Assembly (NCBI GenBank): GCA_002428445.1
Contig: DIWJ01000042.1
Span: forward strand, 1-16,106
Direction: 5' to 3'
Length of the DNA: 16,106 bases
Source: Syntrophaceae bacterium UBA6109
GTDB taxonomy: Bacteria; Desulfobacterota; Syntrophia; Syntrophales; UBA6109
Every line of letters begins with the position of its first letter. The first letter of the stretch is position 1. The notes under the pieces are model-generated. The model worked only from the letters and a program-made list of their open reading frames with translations, searched no databases and was not told the origin of the DNA. Positions 1-7,686 of this stretch are shown here, in pieces. The position numbers and the translations under genes are program-made.

Positions 1-2
1 TG

Positions 3-203
3 AGGTCTCCCGTGGAGCTCATTCCACCGGGCAGGCTTCCCATCGCCGCCTCGGAGCACGAACAGATTCTGCAAAAGATCAAGGAACGGGATGTCGTTCG
101 TGCGAGGGAGTACCTGGAAAGGCATATCCGGGAAGCAAAAGAAGCCAGAAGGGCGATGCTGGCGGCCCTGCCGTCGATGAACCTATCAGCAGCAGGCATG
201 TAG
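3..203 (+). CDS. GntR/FadR-family regulator, 3' end only (FCD domain tail)
   Basis: The reading frame is open at the left edge of the window and stops at TAG 201-203, so only about the last 66 residues are visible and the true start lies outside. The stretch SEHEQILQKIKERD followed by AREYLERHIREAKEA matches the last two helices of the FCD ligand-binding domain of FadR-subfamily GntR regulators. In that family a His starts one helix (H-x-x-I-x-x-x-I-x-x-x-D) and another sits near the end (the ERHI motif here). By family knowledge this is a DNA-binding repressor or activator responding to a small carboxylate. It is co-directional with the transport/enzyme block that follows and may control it, but that is inference. 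The DNA-binding half cannot be seen. Confidence 0.75.
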   Translation, partial: RSPVELIPPGRLPIAASEHEQILQKIKERDVVRAREYLERHIREAKEARRAMLAALPSMNLSAAGM

Positions 204-204
204 G

Positions 205-493
205 AAGAGTGAATGTACGCCTGAGAACGCAACCATGATCGCGGACGGGGTCTACACGCTGGGAAGGCTTTTCAACAAGCGGGAGGGCTTCTCCAAAACC
301 GACGACACGTTGCCCCGGCGGTGTTTGAACGAGCCACTGCCGGACGGTCCGGCGAAGGAGAATGCTGTGGCGCTCGAGGGCATGCCGAAGGATTATTACT
401 ATCAGGACGCGACTGGAGCGAGGACAGCGGTCTGCCGGAAGGGAAACGATTGAGTGGCTCGGCTTGTACGACCCGGTTCGCGAGTGCCAATAG
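205..493 (+). pseudogene. Remnant of aldehyde:ferredoxin oxidoreductase C-terminus, frameshifted
   Basis: No intact gene lies between 204 and 556, but the conceptual translation reads as the C-terminal end of the tungsten/molybdopterin aldehyde:ferredoxin oxidoreductase (AOR) family. From about 205 the first frame gives TPEN..MIADGVYTLGRLFNKREGF, then KTDDTLPRR and NEPLPDGPAK, ending MPKDYYYQ near 405. The AOR-like sequence continues one frame over (RDWSEDSGLPEG, about 408-443). It then moves to the third frame (ETIEWLGLYDPVRECQ, 443-490, stop TAG 491-493). Both shifts equal loss of one base. The rest of the usual ~600-residue protein is absent: the first frame meets a stop at 178-180, inside the preceding regulator gene. 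No start or credible ribosome site is associated with it. This is recognition by motif; I could not align it. Confidence 0.7.
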
Positions 494-556
494 GAAGGTC
501 AAGAGAGACTGCCGATCATGTAAATGGAATTCTTTTTAGGTACGGGAGTAACGCCG

Positions 557-1294
557 ATGAAATATCACCAGATCATTCCTATTGATGTGGGCCATTACAC
601 GGCACTTCCCAAGCAGACTTGTACGTATCGGATGTACGGCGGTGTCACCTATGAAGCGCCTTGCATCATGTGGTACGTGAAAGGAACGGCCGACAACATC
701 ATTGTAGACCTGGGACCGCCGGAACCAGCGCAGTGTCTCGCGAATCACGGCATGGTCATCAAACGGTCGCCCGAACAGGAGCCTCTGAATGCATTGCGGG
801 CTCACGGCCTGTCTCCGGACGACGTTAAGACGGTTCTGATCACCCACCTTCATTATGACCACGCCAATGGATTTCACCTCTTCAAGAATGCCACGTTCAT
901 CATCCAGAGAAAAGAAGCCGAATACGCCATCGCTCCGTTGCCTTGCCATCAGTCTCTCTATTACGAAAAGGATCTTGGCAGGCCCCCCTTCGTCGATTAT
1001 CTGCATCGGATCGAGTTGATCGACGGAGACCGCGAAATCGAAGACGGCGTAAACGCCGTATATATTCCGAGCCATTCACCGGGTTTCCAGGGCGTATCGG
1101 TCCGAACGGAAAAAGGGAATTATTTCATTGCCGGGGATGCCGTCGGCCTCTTCGAATGCTGGGAGACCGTTCCGCATATCCCCTCGGGGATCTTCAACAA
1201 CCTGGAACAGTATTACGAATCCATGAAGAAGATATCCGGTTTTGTACTGCCGGGACACGATGCGAAGGTGTTCGACAAGGACATCTATCCGTAA
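557..1294 (+). CDS. Metallo-beta-lactamase-fold hydrolase, N-acyl homoserine lactonase-like
   Basis: A 245-residue MBL-fold hydrolase with the full dinuclear-metal set: THLHYDH (H97, H99, D101, H102), PSHSPG (H173), AGDAVG (D194) and PGHD (H234). The N-terminal part, with a hydrophobic strand MWYVKG and NIIVDLGP, and the overall length resemble the AttM/AiiA lactonase-like branch, so hydrolysis of a lactone or ester is likely. Family membership does not fix the substrate, and quorum-signal cleavage should not be assumed. It is cytoplasmic, with no signal peptide. The start at 557 is preferred because GGGAG (544-548) lies 8 nt upstream; an in-frame ATG at 524 has no comparable site. It leads the transport/enzyme block and may open a lactone form of the imported substrate or an intermediate (inference). 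Confidence 0.85.
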   Translation: MKYHQIIPIDVGHYTALPKQTCTYRMYGGVTYEAPCIMWYVKGTADNIIVDLGPPEPAQCLANHGMVIKRSPEQEPLNALRAHGLSPDDVKTVLITHLHYDHANGFHLFKNATFIIQRKEAEYAIAPLPCHQSLYYEKDLGRPPFVDYLHRIELIDGDREIEDGVNAVYIPSHSPGFQGVSVRTEKGNYFIAGDAVGLFECWETVPHIPSGIFNNLEQYYESMKKISGFVLPGHDAKVFDKDIYP

Positions 1295-1412
1295 ACGGGC
1301 TTTTCTCAAGTCTCGGAGAGTTCAACGGGGGTTTTCACCGGCTGCGGATGTCTTCGATGAAGCAAGGAGTGGGCAGAAAATGAACCATGTCTATCTAAGG
1401 GAGGGAATGAAA

Positions 1413-2420
1413 ATGAAGTCAAATCATGCTGCCAGGTATCATGTTCTCGTTACAGGTTTTCTGATTGTGTGTTTGTGCTTTCTTTGCCCTGCCGCCGGAA
1501 CGGCCAAGGAAAAGCTGGGACAAAGCATAACGATTACAACCGGCGCGGTGGGAGGCAGTTGGTATCCGATCGGCGGAGCTCTCTCCGATCTGCTGAACAA
1601 GGAATTCGAGGGGTCCCCTGTGTCGTCGGTGCCCGGAGGCGGAACGGCCAACCCGAAGATCGTTTCCCAGGGGAAAGCGGATATCGGGTTGAGCTATTCC
1701 ACCACCCTCGCATCGGCGGAAGCCGGCACGGACCCGTATGACAAGCCGATGAAGAACCTCCGCGCCGTGGCGCTCCTCTACGACATGGCATGGCACGTCA
1801 TCACGAAGCAGTCCTCCAAGTTCAATTCCTTCAAGGATATTGCGAAAAACAAGATCCCCATCAAGTGGGTTCCGAACAAGAAGGGGACCGGCGACGAGTA
1901 CATCGCGGAGAAGACGATCAAGGAATACGGATTCACCTATGATGACATCCGCAAGAAGTGGGGCGGTCAGGTGCAGTTCGTTTCGATGGGCGAGGCGGTC
2001 AGCCTCTTCAGAGACGGACACATCAACCTGTACAGTTCCCACACCCTGCCGCCTCAGCCGACTTTTATGGAGCTTGCCTCGACGTTCGACTGCAAATTCC
2101 TGTCCCTGGAAGAAGAAATACGCGACGGGCTTGTAAAGAAATATTCTCTGAAAAAGGTCGTCATTCCTGCGGGAACGTACAACAAGCAGAATTACGAAGT
2201 GAAAACGGTCGGCATGCCCTGCGTTCTGTTTGTTCGCGAAAACGTGCCGGACAAGGTCGTGTATCTGCTTACGAAGAAGCTGGTTGAGGAACAGAAATAC
2301 CTGATTTCCGTGCACGCCCTCTTCAAGGAGTTCAAGGCGGCGGCGGCATGGAAGGACACCGGCATCCAACTTCACCCGGCAGCCGAGAAGTACTATCGGG
2401 AAGCAAAGCTCATGAAATAG
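1413..2420 (+). CDS. TRAP transporter solute-binding protein, TAXI family
   Basis: A 335-residue periplasmic binding protein of the TAXI type. An N-terminal signal peptide is visible: a short basic start, a hydrophobic stretch around residues 10-26, and a likely signal-peptidase I site after AAGTA (residue 31). The mature protein opens with ITTGAVGGSWYPIGG (about 41-55), the hallmark TAXI motif, followed by VPGGGTANPK and a KADIGLSYS segment. It captures a substrate, in known cases usually a carboxylate or amino acid, for the permease encoded next. ATG 1413 is preferred because AAGGGAGGG (1397-1405) lies 7 nt upstream and gives a normal signal peptide. ATG 1407 (only 1 nt from that site) and ATG 1380 (own site AAGGAG at 1364-1369) are possible alternatives. 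The ligand cannot be predicted. Confidence 0.93.
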   Translation: MKSNHAARYHVLVTGFLIVCLCFLCPAAGTAKEKLGQSITITTGAVGGSWYPIGGALSDLLNKEFEGSPVSSVPGGGTANPKIVSQGKADIGLSYSTTLASAEAGTDPYDKPMKNLRAVALLYDMAWHVITKQSSKFNSFKDIAKNKIPIKWVPNKKGTGDEYIAEKTIKEYGFTYDDIRKKWGGQVQFVSMGEAVSLFRDGHINLYSSHTLPPQPTFMELASTFDCKFLSLEEEIRDGLVKKYSLKKVVIPAGTYNKQNYEVKTVGMPCVLFVRENVPDKVVYLLTKKLVEEQKYLISVHALFKEFKAAAAWKDTGIQLHPAAEKYYREAKLMK

Positions 2421-2436
2421 AATGTGATCACCGATC

Positions 2437-2488
2437 CGGCTGGAACGGCAAGAAAGGTTGCCCCGCACTGCCCTTGCCGTTCCGGCCG
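2437..2488 (+). promoter_or_regulatory. Long stem-loop between binding-protein and permease genes
   Basis: Bases 2437-2452 pair with 2473-2488 over 16 bp with a single G-U wobble (2441/2484), closing a 20-nt loop. No run of T follows, so it is not a typical intrinsic terminator. It lies in the 122-nt gap after the solute-binding protein stop and about 55 nt before the permease start. Such hairpins between a periplasmic binding protein and its membrane partner commonly stabilise the upstream mRNA or attenuate read-through, giving an excess of binding protein. That role is inferred here. Confidence 0.6.
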
Positions 2489-2542
2489 TCACGTCATACG
2501 CATTTGAAAGGTAACGTCCGTTCCAGGGAAGGGAAAAGAACG

Positions 2543-4444
2543 ATGGAAAAGTCAACGGGATCTGTTGAAGCAACCTCGGCCCTCGAGTCGATCCTTGGCA
2601 AAGTCGGAGTCGTCCTGGCGGTTGTCATGTCGCTCTTTCAGCTCTATACGGCGGCGTTCGGCTCTCTGGAGGGGGTTCTTCAGCGCTCCATTCATTTCGG
2701 TTTTGCCGCATCGATTGTGCTGATCCTGTTTCCGCTGAAGGGGAAGAAATGGCAGATCATCAATTATCTGTTTGTCGTCCTCACCATCTGTTCCTTTGCA
2801 TGGATCTTTGCGGATTACGAGAGGATCAGCACACGTTGGCCGCTGGCGGACGACGTATTCACCCTTGACTACATCTTCGGGACGCTGGCCGTCCTCCTTA
2901 TATTGGAGGCGACCAGAAGGTGCATGGGGTGGTCGCTGCCGCTGATTGCCGGCATTTTTCTCGTCTATGCCTTTGTCGGTCCATACCTGCCGGGACTGCT
3001 GCACCATCGCGGCTATTCCTATACAATGGTGCTGGACGAACTGTACCTGACGACGGAGGGCATCTTCGGCGTGGCGGCGTCCGCCTCGGCAACGTTCGTC
3101 TTTCTCTTTGTCCTTTTCGGCGCATTCCTCGACAAGACCAAAGTCGGCGAATTTTTTCTCACCCTGACGCATTCGATCACGGGAAGCATGAAGGGGGGGC
3201 CCGCCAAGACGGCCGTCGTGGCGAGCGGTCTGATGGGCATGGTCTCGGGCAGCGGGATCGGCAACGTCGCGACAACGGGAGTCTTCACCATCCCCTTGAT
3301 GAAGCGAATGGGCTATCAGCCGCACATCGCCGGCGCCATTGAGGCAGCGGCTTCGAGCGGCGGGCAGATTATGCCGCCCATCATGGGTGCCTCGGCGTTC
3401 ATCATGGCGGAATTCACGGGCGTGCCCTATATCGAAATCATCAAAATCGCTCTTATTCCGGCGATTCTGTACTACGTGCTGCTCATTTTCCAGGTCCACT
3501 TCCGAGCCTACCGGCGAAACATCCCGGCGATACCGAGAAGCGAACTGCCGTCCGTCATGGGAATCCTGAAAAGCGGCTGGTATCTGTCGATCCCCCTTTT
3601 TGTTCTCGTGGTGTTGCTCGTCATGCAGTACACGCCGCTGTATGCAGGCGTGAATGCGATTGTCGCGATCGTGATCGTCAGCATGTTCCGCAAGGACACC
3701 CGGCTGAACCTGAGAAAACTGCTCGGCGCACTTGAAGCGGGCGCCAAGAGCGCGGCGCCGATCGCCATGGCCTGCGCATGCGCGGGAATCGTCGTCGGGG
3801 TAATTACCCTGACCGGGCTGGGAATGAAATTTTCTTCCTTGATCGTTTCTTTTGCCGGCGGAAGTCTGTTCCTGGGAATTATCCTGGTCGCGATAACAGC
3901 CATGTTCCTCGGCATGGGCCTTCCCGTTGTTGCGGCCTATGTGGTTCTGGCCGTTCTGGCGGCGCCTGCTCTTACGGAATTGGGGGCGACCATCATCGCC
4001 GCGCATCTTGCCGTCATGTGGTTCACCCAGACGTCCAATATCACGCCGCCTGTCTGCCTGGCCGCATTCACCGCCGCCGCAATTGCCAAGGCGGAGCCGA
4101 TGAAGACCGGATGGAGCGCAATCCGCTACGGCCTCGGATTTTTCTTCATCCCGTTTCTTTTCTTTTACAGCCCGATTCTGCTGAACGGGAAGGTCTTCGA
4201 CATCGTTCTGACCATTGCAACGGCGTTCTTCGGGATCATCGCGATATCCGCAAGTTTTGAAGGATACCTCGTCAGGAGGCTGATGACGGCGGAACGTGTC
4301 ATTATCGCCATCAGCGGTATCCTTCTCGTATGGCCGCATCACATCGTCAGTGTTGTTGGACTCGTCATCGTGGCAGGTGCTGTCCTGTTTCAGATCAAGA
4401 CGCGGGAAAAATACGCAGGCGATCTGCGAGAGGGAACCATGTAG
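2543..4444 (+). CDS. TRAP transporter fused permease (4TM/12TM, DctQM-type)
   Basis: A 633-residue integral membrane protein in which the small (DctQ-like) and large (DctM-like) TRAP subunits are fused, as is usual for TAXI systems. Hydrophobic segments run through nearly the whole length. The family-specific core sits around residues 225-300: GLMGMVSGSG, TTGVFTIPLMKRMGY, AAASSGGQIMPPIMGASAF and a following EFTGVPY segment. A second conserved stretch, LGMGLPVVAAY, is near residue 455, and TQTSNITPPVCL lies beyond it. It drives ion-coupled uptake of the ligand delivered by the TAXI protein encoded just upstream. The start ATG 2543 is preceded by AGGGAAGGG. Length and order are normal for the family. 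The frame is open upstream to 2348, but that part overlaps the preceding gene and has no family content. Confidence 0.95.
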   Translation: MEKSTGSVEATSALESILGKVGVVLAVVMSLFQLYTAAFGSLEGVLQRSIHFGFAASIVLILFPLKGKKWQIINYLFVVLTICSFAWIFADYERISTRWPLADDVFTLDYIFGTLAVLLILEATRRCMGWSLPLIAGIFLVYAFVGPYLPGLLHHRGYSYTMVLDELYLTTEGIFGVAASASATFVFLFVLFGAFLDKTKVGEFFLTLTHSITGSMKGGPAKTAVVASGLMGMVSGSGIGNVATTGVFTIPLMKRMGYQPHIAGAIEAAASSGGQIMPPIMGASAFIMAEFTGVPYIEIIKIALIPAILYYVLLIFQVHFRAYRRNIPAIPRSELPSVMGILKSGWYLSIPLFVLVVLLVMQYTPLYAGVNAIVAIVIVSMFRKDTRLNLRKLLGALEAGAKSAAPIAMACACAGIVVGVITLTGLGMKFSSLIVSFAGGSLFLGIILVAITAMFLGMGLPVVAAYVVLAVLAAPALTELGATIIAAHLAVMWFTQTSNITPPVCLAAFTAAAIAKAEPMKTGWSAIRYGLGFFFIPFLFFYSPILLNGKVFDIVLTIATAFFGIIAISASFEGYLVRRLMTAERVIIAISGILLVWPHHIVSVVGLVIVAGAVLFQIKTREKYAGDLREGTM

Positions 4445-4497
4445 ATCGGGCCGGAGGCAAGGGACTTATCAATCGTGCAGTAAAAGGAGAAAAGAAG

Positions 4498-5403
4498 ATG
4501 GAAGAAAGAATCGGATTCATCGGACTCGGGGCCATGGGACTTCCCATGTCGAAGAATGTGATCCGCAAGGGGTATGCGGTCACCGCATACGACATTGCCA
4601 AGCCCAGGCTGGATGAGCTTGTCGCGTTCGGCGCAAAGGCGGCGGCTTCCGCGAAGGAGGTTGCCGAGCAGTCGGACATCGTCATCACCATGGTGCCTTC
4701 TTCTCCTCATGCGAGGGAGGCCATCCTGGGAGAAAAGGGCGTCATCAAAGGCATCGCCAAGGGGGCCGTCGTCATCGACATGAGCACCATCGATCCCGTG
4801 ACGACGCGGGAGATTTCCGCGGCGCTGTCGGCAAAGGGCGTGAAGATGCTGGATGCCCCGGTCGTCAGAGGCGTGCGGGGCGCGACGGAGGGGACCCTGG
4901 CGATTTACGTCGGCGGAGAGCCGGAGGTCTTCGAGAAGTGCAAGGCCCTGCTGTCGGCTATGGGAACGGACATCGAATATTGCGGCGGGACGGGGGCGGG
5001 CGAGATCGTGAAACTCATCAACAATCTGCTGATCGCCGTAACCATGTGCTCCCTGGCGGAGGGGATGGTCCTGGGCGTGAAAGCCGGTGTCGATCCTGCC
5101 GTGTTGTTCAAGACGCTGAGCAAGGGCTCCGCGAACAGTTTCGTGCTGCAGAACCACGTGAAGAATTTCGTCATGAAGGGGAATTTTGCCGAAGGGGTGT
5201 TCCCCGTTGATTACATCATGAAAGACCTGAATCTGGCCATGGTCACGGCGGACAAGTACCATATTCCGCAGTATTTCGGCTCCCTCGCCTACCAGGCCTA
5301 TGAAGCTGCGAGGGCGGCCGGTTACAGCAAGCAGTACTACCCGGCGGTCATCCAGGTCGTGGAAAAACTGGCCGGCGTCGAAGTGCGCGGCAAGACGGAG
5401 TGA
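4498..5403 (+). CDS. NAD(P)-dependent beta-hydroxyacid dehydrogenase, 3-hydroxyisobutyrate dehydrogenase family
   Basis: A 301-residue enzyme of the 3-hydroxyisobutyrate/6-phosphogluconate dehydrogenase superfamily. It has the N-terminal Rossmann motif IGFIGLGAMGLPM (GxGxxG at 9-14), the dinucleotide-domain stretch ITMVPSSP, and the catalytic Lys at 172 with N175/N176 in GAGEIVKLINNLL. The substrate-recognition loop usually reads DAPVSGG; here it is DAPVVRG (119-125), so the Ser-Gly pair is Val-Arg. That change suggests a substrate other than 3-hydroxyisobutyrate or tartronate semialdehyde, perhaps with an extra carboxylate for the Arg to bind (inference). The enzyme should interconvert a beta-hydroxyacid and its semialdehyde in the cytoplasm. 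ATG 4498 has a strong site, AAGGAGA (4484-4490), 7 nt upstream. It follows the permease after 53 nt, probably on the same transcript. Confidence 0.92.
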   Translation: MEERIGFIGLGAMGLPMSKNVIRKGYAVTAYDIAKPRLDELVAFGAKAAASAKEVAEQSDIVITMVPSSPHAREAILGEKGVIKGIAKGAVVIDMSTIDPVTTREISAALSAKGVKMLDAPVVRGVRGATEGTLAIYVGGEPEVFEKCKALLSAMGTDIEYCGGTGAGEIVKLINNLLIAVTMCSLAEGMVLGVKAGVDPAVLFKTLSKGSANSFVLQNHVKNFVMKGNFAEGVFPVDYIMKDLNLAMVTADKYHIPQYFGSLAYQAYEAARAAGYSKQYYPAVIQVVEKLAGVEVRGKTE

Positions 5404-5563
5404 CGATCGAGGAACGAGCGCCGATCAAAACGCACGTATCAACCTCGTTTCCGGATTTGCGAAGGGGACGGAACACCCGATATTCTGTCGAGGGTCCGCC
5501 AACGAAAGGTAAAAGATGATCGCGGTTTGGAGAACCAATACAATCTAAAGGGTGGTTGTGCGC

Positions 5564-7498
5564 ATGGATAAAATCGAGAAGCTGTTGGAGTCCCTTAAGG
5601 TCGGATCACGTACATTGCGCAACAGGATGGTTCTCTCGCCGATGCTTACCTGTTCGGCCAACGATGATGGCAGTGTCAGCGATGATACGGTCCGATACTA
5701 CACGGAACGGGCCGAAGGCGGAGTCGGGGCGATCATCACCGAGTATTTTTATATCGATGAAAAGGCCAGCAAGGCCAGGGGGCGGCAACTGGCCAATACG
5801 GGCGGCCGCTATCTTCCGGGCATGAAAAGACTGGCTTCGAGCGTAAAAGGGCTTGGCTGCGCAATCATCATGCAGCTATGCCACGCCGGAAGGCAGACAT
5901 CGGAAAAATGGATCGGCAGGCAACCGGTGGCGCCATCGCCCGTTCCGAATATGGGAACGCTTCCCCGCGAGTTGACCATAAATGAAATCATAGAGATTGA
6001 GGAAGCTTTTCGGGCGGCAGCCGAAAGGGCCGCGACGGCGGGATTTGACGGCGTGGAAGTCCACGGGGCCCATGGATACCTGCTGAATACCTTTGCATCG
6101 GAGGCCACGAACAAGCGGACCGACGCCTACGGCGGCTCCTGGGACAATATGATGAGATGTTCCATCGAAACGGTGGCAAAGGTCAGGGCAACCCTGGGAC
6201 GCGATAAAATTCTCGGATATCGGATCAATGGATCGGATTTCATACCCGGCGGCATTACGGAAGATCAATTGAGAATATTCGCGAAGCGACTGGAAGAGAG
6301 CGGTGTGGACTACCTTCATGTAAGTGCCGGCATGCAGGAATCGATGCATTATCTGATCCAGCCCCTGTATATTCCCGAGGCGGTCCTCGTTCCGTTTGCC
6401 GCCGTCGTCAAAGAGGCGGTGAAGATACCTGTTATCTCCGTCGGTTCCCATACGCCCGAAACAGCCGAGAGGACATTGAAGGAAGGGAAGGCCGATCTTA
6501 TCGCCTTCGGCCGGGCCCTCATCGCCGATCCCGAACTCCCGCGCAAAATCCGAGAGGGCAGGCAAGCGGACATCAGGCCCTGTCTCCGCTGCAACGGCGG
6601 CTGCGTGGGGCACTCCAGCAGGAATGAGATGATCCTCTGTGAAATCAACCCTGTGATCGGAAGATGGGACTGGGATTATTTTACGAAGGCGCCGAACGGA
6701 AAGAAAAAAATTGCCGTCATCGGCGGCGGGATCGCGGGACTGGAGTCGGCGAGGCTGGCCGCACTCAGGGGACACGAAGTCCACGTCTATGAAAAGACCG
6801 GATTGCTCGGCGGTCACCTGGTGGAAGGCATCGTTCCCGGCTTCAAGGAAGGGCTGGGAAGATATTTGCGGTGGCAGAAAAAACAACTCGGCGACCTGCA
6901 TGTCGCCATCCATCTGAATGCCGGAATGACCCCCGAAAAGGCAAAAGAGATGGATGCCGATGTCGTTGTGGTTGCCGTCGGCTCGGAGTTCATCCCGCCT
7001 CCCTTCCCCGTCGATTCAACGGATGTGATGATGGCTGATGCGGCCCTGCTGTATCCGCATACGGTCCGGGAGCCCATGGCGATTATCGGCGGCGGGATCG
7101 TGGGATGCGAAACGGCGCTCTACTTCGCCGGAGAGCTCGGCAGGAAAGTCATCCTCATCGAAGCTCTGGACGATATCCTGTCGGCGGAAAGCAATCCCAT
7201 CAACCGGAAGGCCATGATCAAGGGGCTCATCGATTCCGGCGCTGCCATTCACAGGGGAACCAAAGTTACCGGCATCCGTTCCGGCAAGATTTCCTGTCTG
7301 GACAGGCGCAACAAGGTCGTGGAATTTGAACCGGCGTCGGTCATCATCGCCCTCGGTCTCAGGCCAAAAGAAGATTCCGTCGACGAGTACAAAGATGCCG
7401 CCCCCGTCGTTGTTCGCGCGGGAGATTGCAGCAGCGTGCGAAACATCGCGGGGGCAATCGAAGATGCCTTCCAGATTGCCAACAAGTATTTTATTTGA
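5564..7498 (+). CDS. Old-yellow-enzyme-type Fe-S flavoprotein, 2,4-dienoyl-CoA/2-enoate reductase family
   Basis: A 644-residue protein with the full architecture of FadH-like and 2-enoate reductases. An FMN-binding TIM barrel (about 1-335) carries VEVHGAHGYLLN (H167, H170, Y172) and TNKRTDAYGGS. A [4Fe-4S] site follows with cysteines 340, 343, 347 and 359 (C-x2-C-x3-C-x11-C). The C-terminal FAD/NAD(P)H half has VIGGGIAGLE (about 385-394) and a second GGGIVG near 509-514. It reduces an activated C=C bond, or runs in reverse, using NAD(P)H. Whether the substrate is a CoA thioester or a free enoate cannot be read from the sequence. ATG 5564 is chosen because AAAGGGTGG (5547-5555) lies 8 nt upstream; in-frame GTG codons at 5552 and 5558 are less well placed. 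The 160-nt gap before it shows no clear promoter. Confidence 0.93.
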   Translation: MDKIEKLLESLKVGSRTLRNRMVLSPMLTCSANDDGSVSDDTVRYYTERAEGGVGAIITEYFYIDEKASKARGRQLANTGGRYLPGMKRLASSVKGLGCAIIMQLCHAGRQTSEKWIGRQPVAPSPVPNMGTLPRELTINEIIEIEEAFRAAAERAATAGFDGVEVHGAHGYLLNTFASEATNKRTDAYGGSWDNMMRCSIETVAKVRATLGRDKILGYRINGSDFIPGGITEDQLRIFAKRLEESGVDYLHVSAGMQESMHYLIQPLYIPEAVLVPFAAVVKEAVKIPVISVGSHTPETAERTLKEGKADLIAFGRALIADPELPRKIREGRQADIRPCLRCNGGCVGHSSRNEMILCEINPVIGRWDWDYFTKAPNGKKKIAVIGGGIAGLESARLAALRGHEVHVYEKTGLLGGHLVEGIVPGFKEGLGRYLRWQKKQLGDLHVAIHLNAGMTPEKAKEMDADVVVVAVGSEFIPPPFPVDSTDVMMADAALLYPHTVREPMAIIGGGIVGCETALYFAGELGRKVILIEALDDILSAESNPINRKAMIKGLIDSGAAIHRGTKVTGIRSGKISCLDRRNKVVEFEPASVIIALGLRPKEDSVDEYKDAAPVVVRAGDCSSVRNIAGAIEDAFQIANKYFI

Positions 7499-7512
7499 CC
7501 TGCCGAGTCGCC

Positions 7513-7537
7513 CGCTCCCTTGGTGAAAAAGGGAGCG
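7513..7537 (+). terminator. Possible terminator hairpin after the reductase gene
   Basis: A 9-bp perfect stem (7513-7521 with 7529-7537) and a 7-nt loop start 15 nt after the reductase stop codon. The position fits the end of the left transcription unit, and a separate promoter follows about 80 nt later. The stem is not followed by a T tract, so Rho-independent termination is doubtful. It may instead protect the 3' end of the mRNA. Confidence 0.4.
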
Positions 7538-7613
7538 CAGCGATTCATGGAAAATGGCCGGGACCTTCCGGACCAGTTTCGTTAAAAAAAGTCAGTTGAA
7601 CTTCAATTTTTTC

Positions 7614-7641
7614 TTGACTTCCAGGAAGGGGCGTGTACAAT
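7614..7641 (+). promoter_or_regulatory. Sigma70-type promoter for the second GntR gene
   Basis: TTGACT (7614-7619) and TACAAT (7636-7641) are separated by 16 bp, each one mismatch from the consensus boxes. Upstream is an A/T-rich stretch (7582-7615) that could act as an UP-like element. Transcription would begin near 7648, giving a leader of about 40 nt before the GTG start. This is the best promoter visible in the window and the likely entry point for the right-hand gene block. Confidence 0.7.
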
Positions 7642-7657
7642 ACGCGATCGAATATGA

Positions 7658-7676
7658 TTTCAGATATCATCTGAAA
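7658..7676 (+). promoter_or_regulatory. 19-bp palindrome, probable GntR operator
   Basis: TTTCAGAT and ATCTGAAA form perfect 8-nt arms around a 3-nt centre. The palindrome begins 16 nt after the -10 box, within the expected 5' leader, and its right end overlaps the ribosome-binding sequence AAAGGA (7674-7679) of the regulator gene. Length and symmetry suit a dimeric FadR-subfamily regulator, so autoregulation is likely. I did not find a second copy upstream of the flavoprotein gene. Confidence 0.55.
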
Positions 7677-7686
7677 GGATTGTTCT

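Noticed and set aside
339..353. Perfect 7-bp inverted repeat with a 1-nt centre
   Set aside because: It falls in the stretch encoding the conserved LPDGPA part of the AOR remnant, so coding ancestry explains it. The 1-nt centre cannot form a normal hairpin.
2552..4342. Long open frame (596 codons) on the - strand opposite the TRAP permease
   Set aside because: Its translation is highly charged, low in hydrophobic core and matches no family, while the + strand frame is a clear permease. It is an antisense shadow of GC-biased third positions. The same holds for the 480-codon frame opposite citF and the 384-codon frame opposite the TAXI gene.
5464..5546. Possible promoter before the enoate-reductase-type gene (TTGCGA/TATTCT or an isolated TACAAT)
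   Set aside because: The first pair has an 18-bp spacer and poor boxes, and the second lacks a -35 box at the right distance. The evidence is too weak against read-through from upstream.
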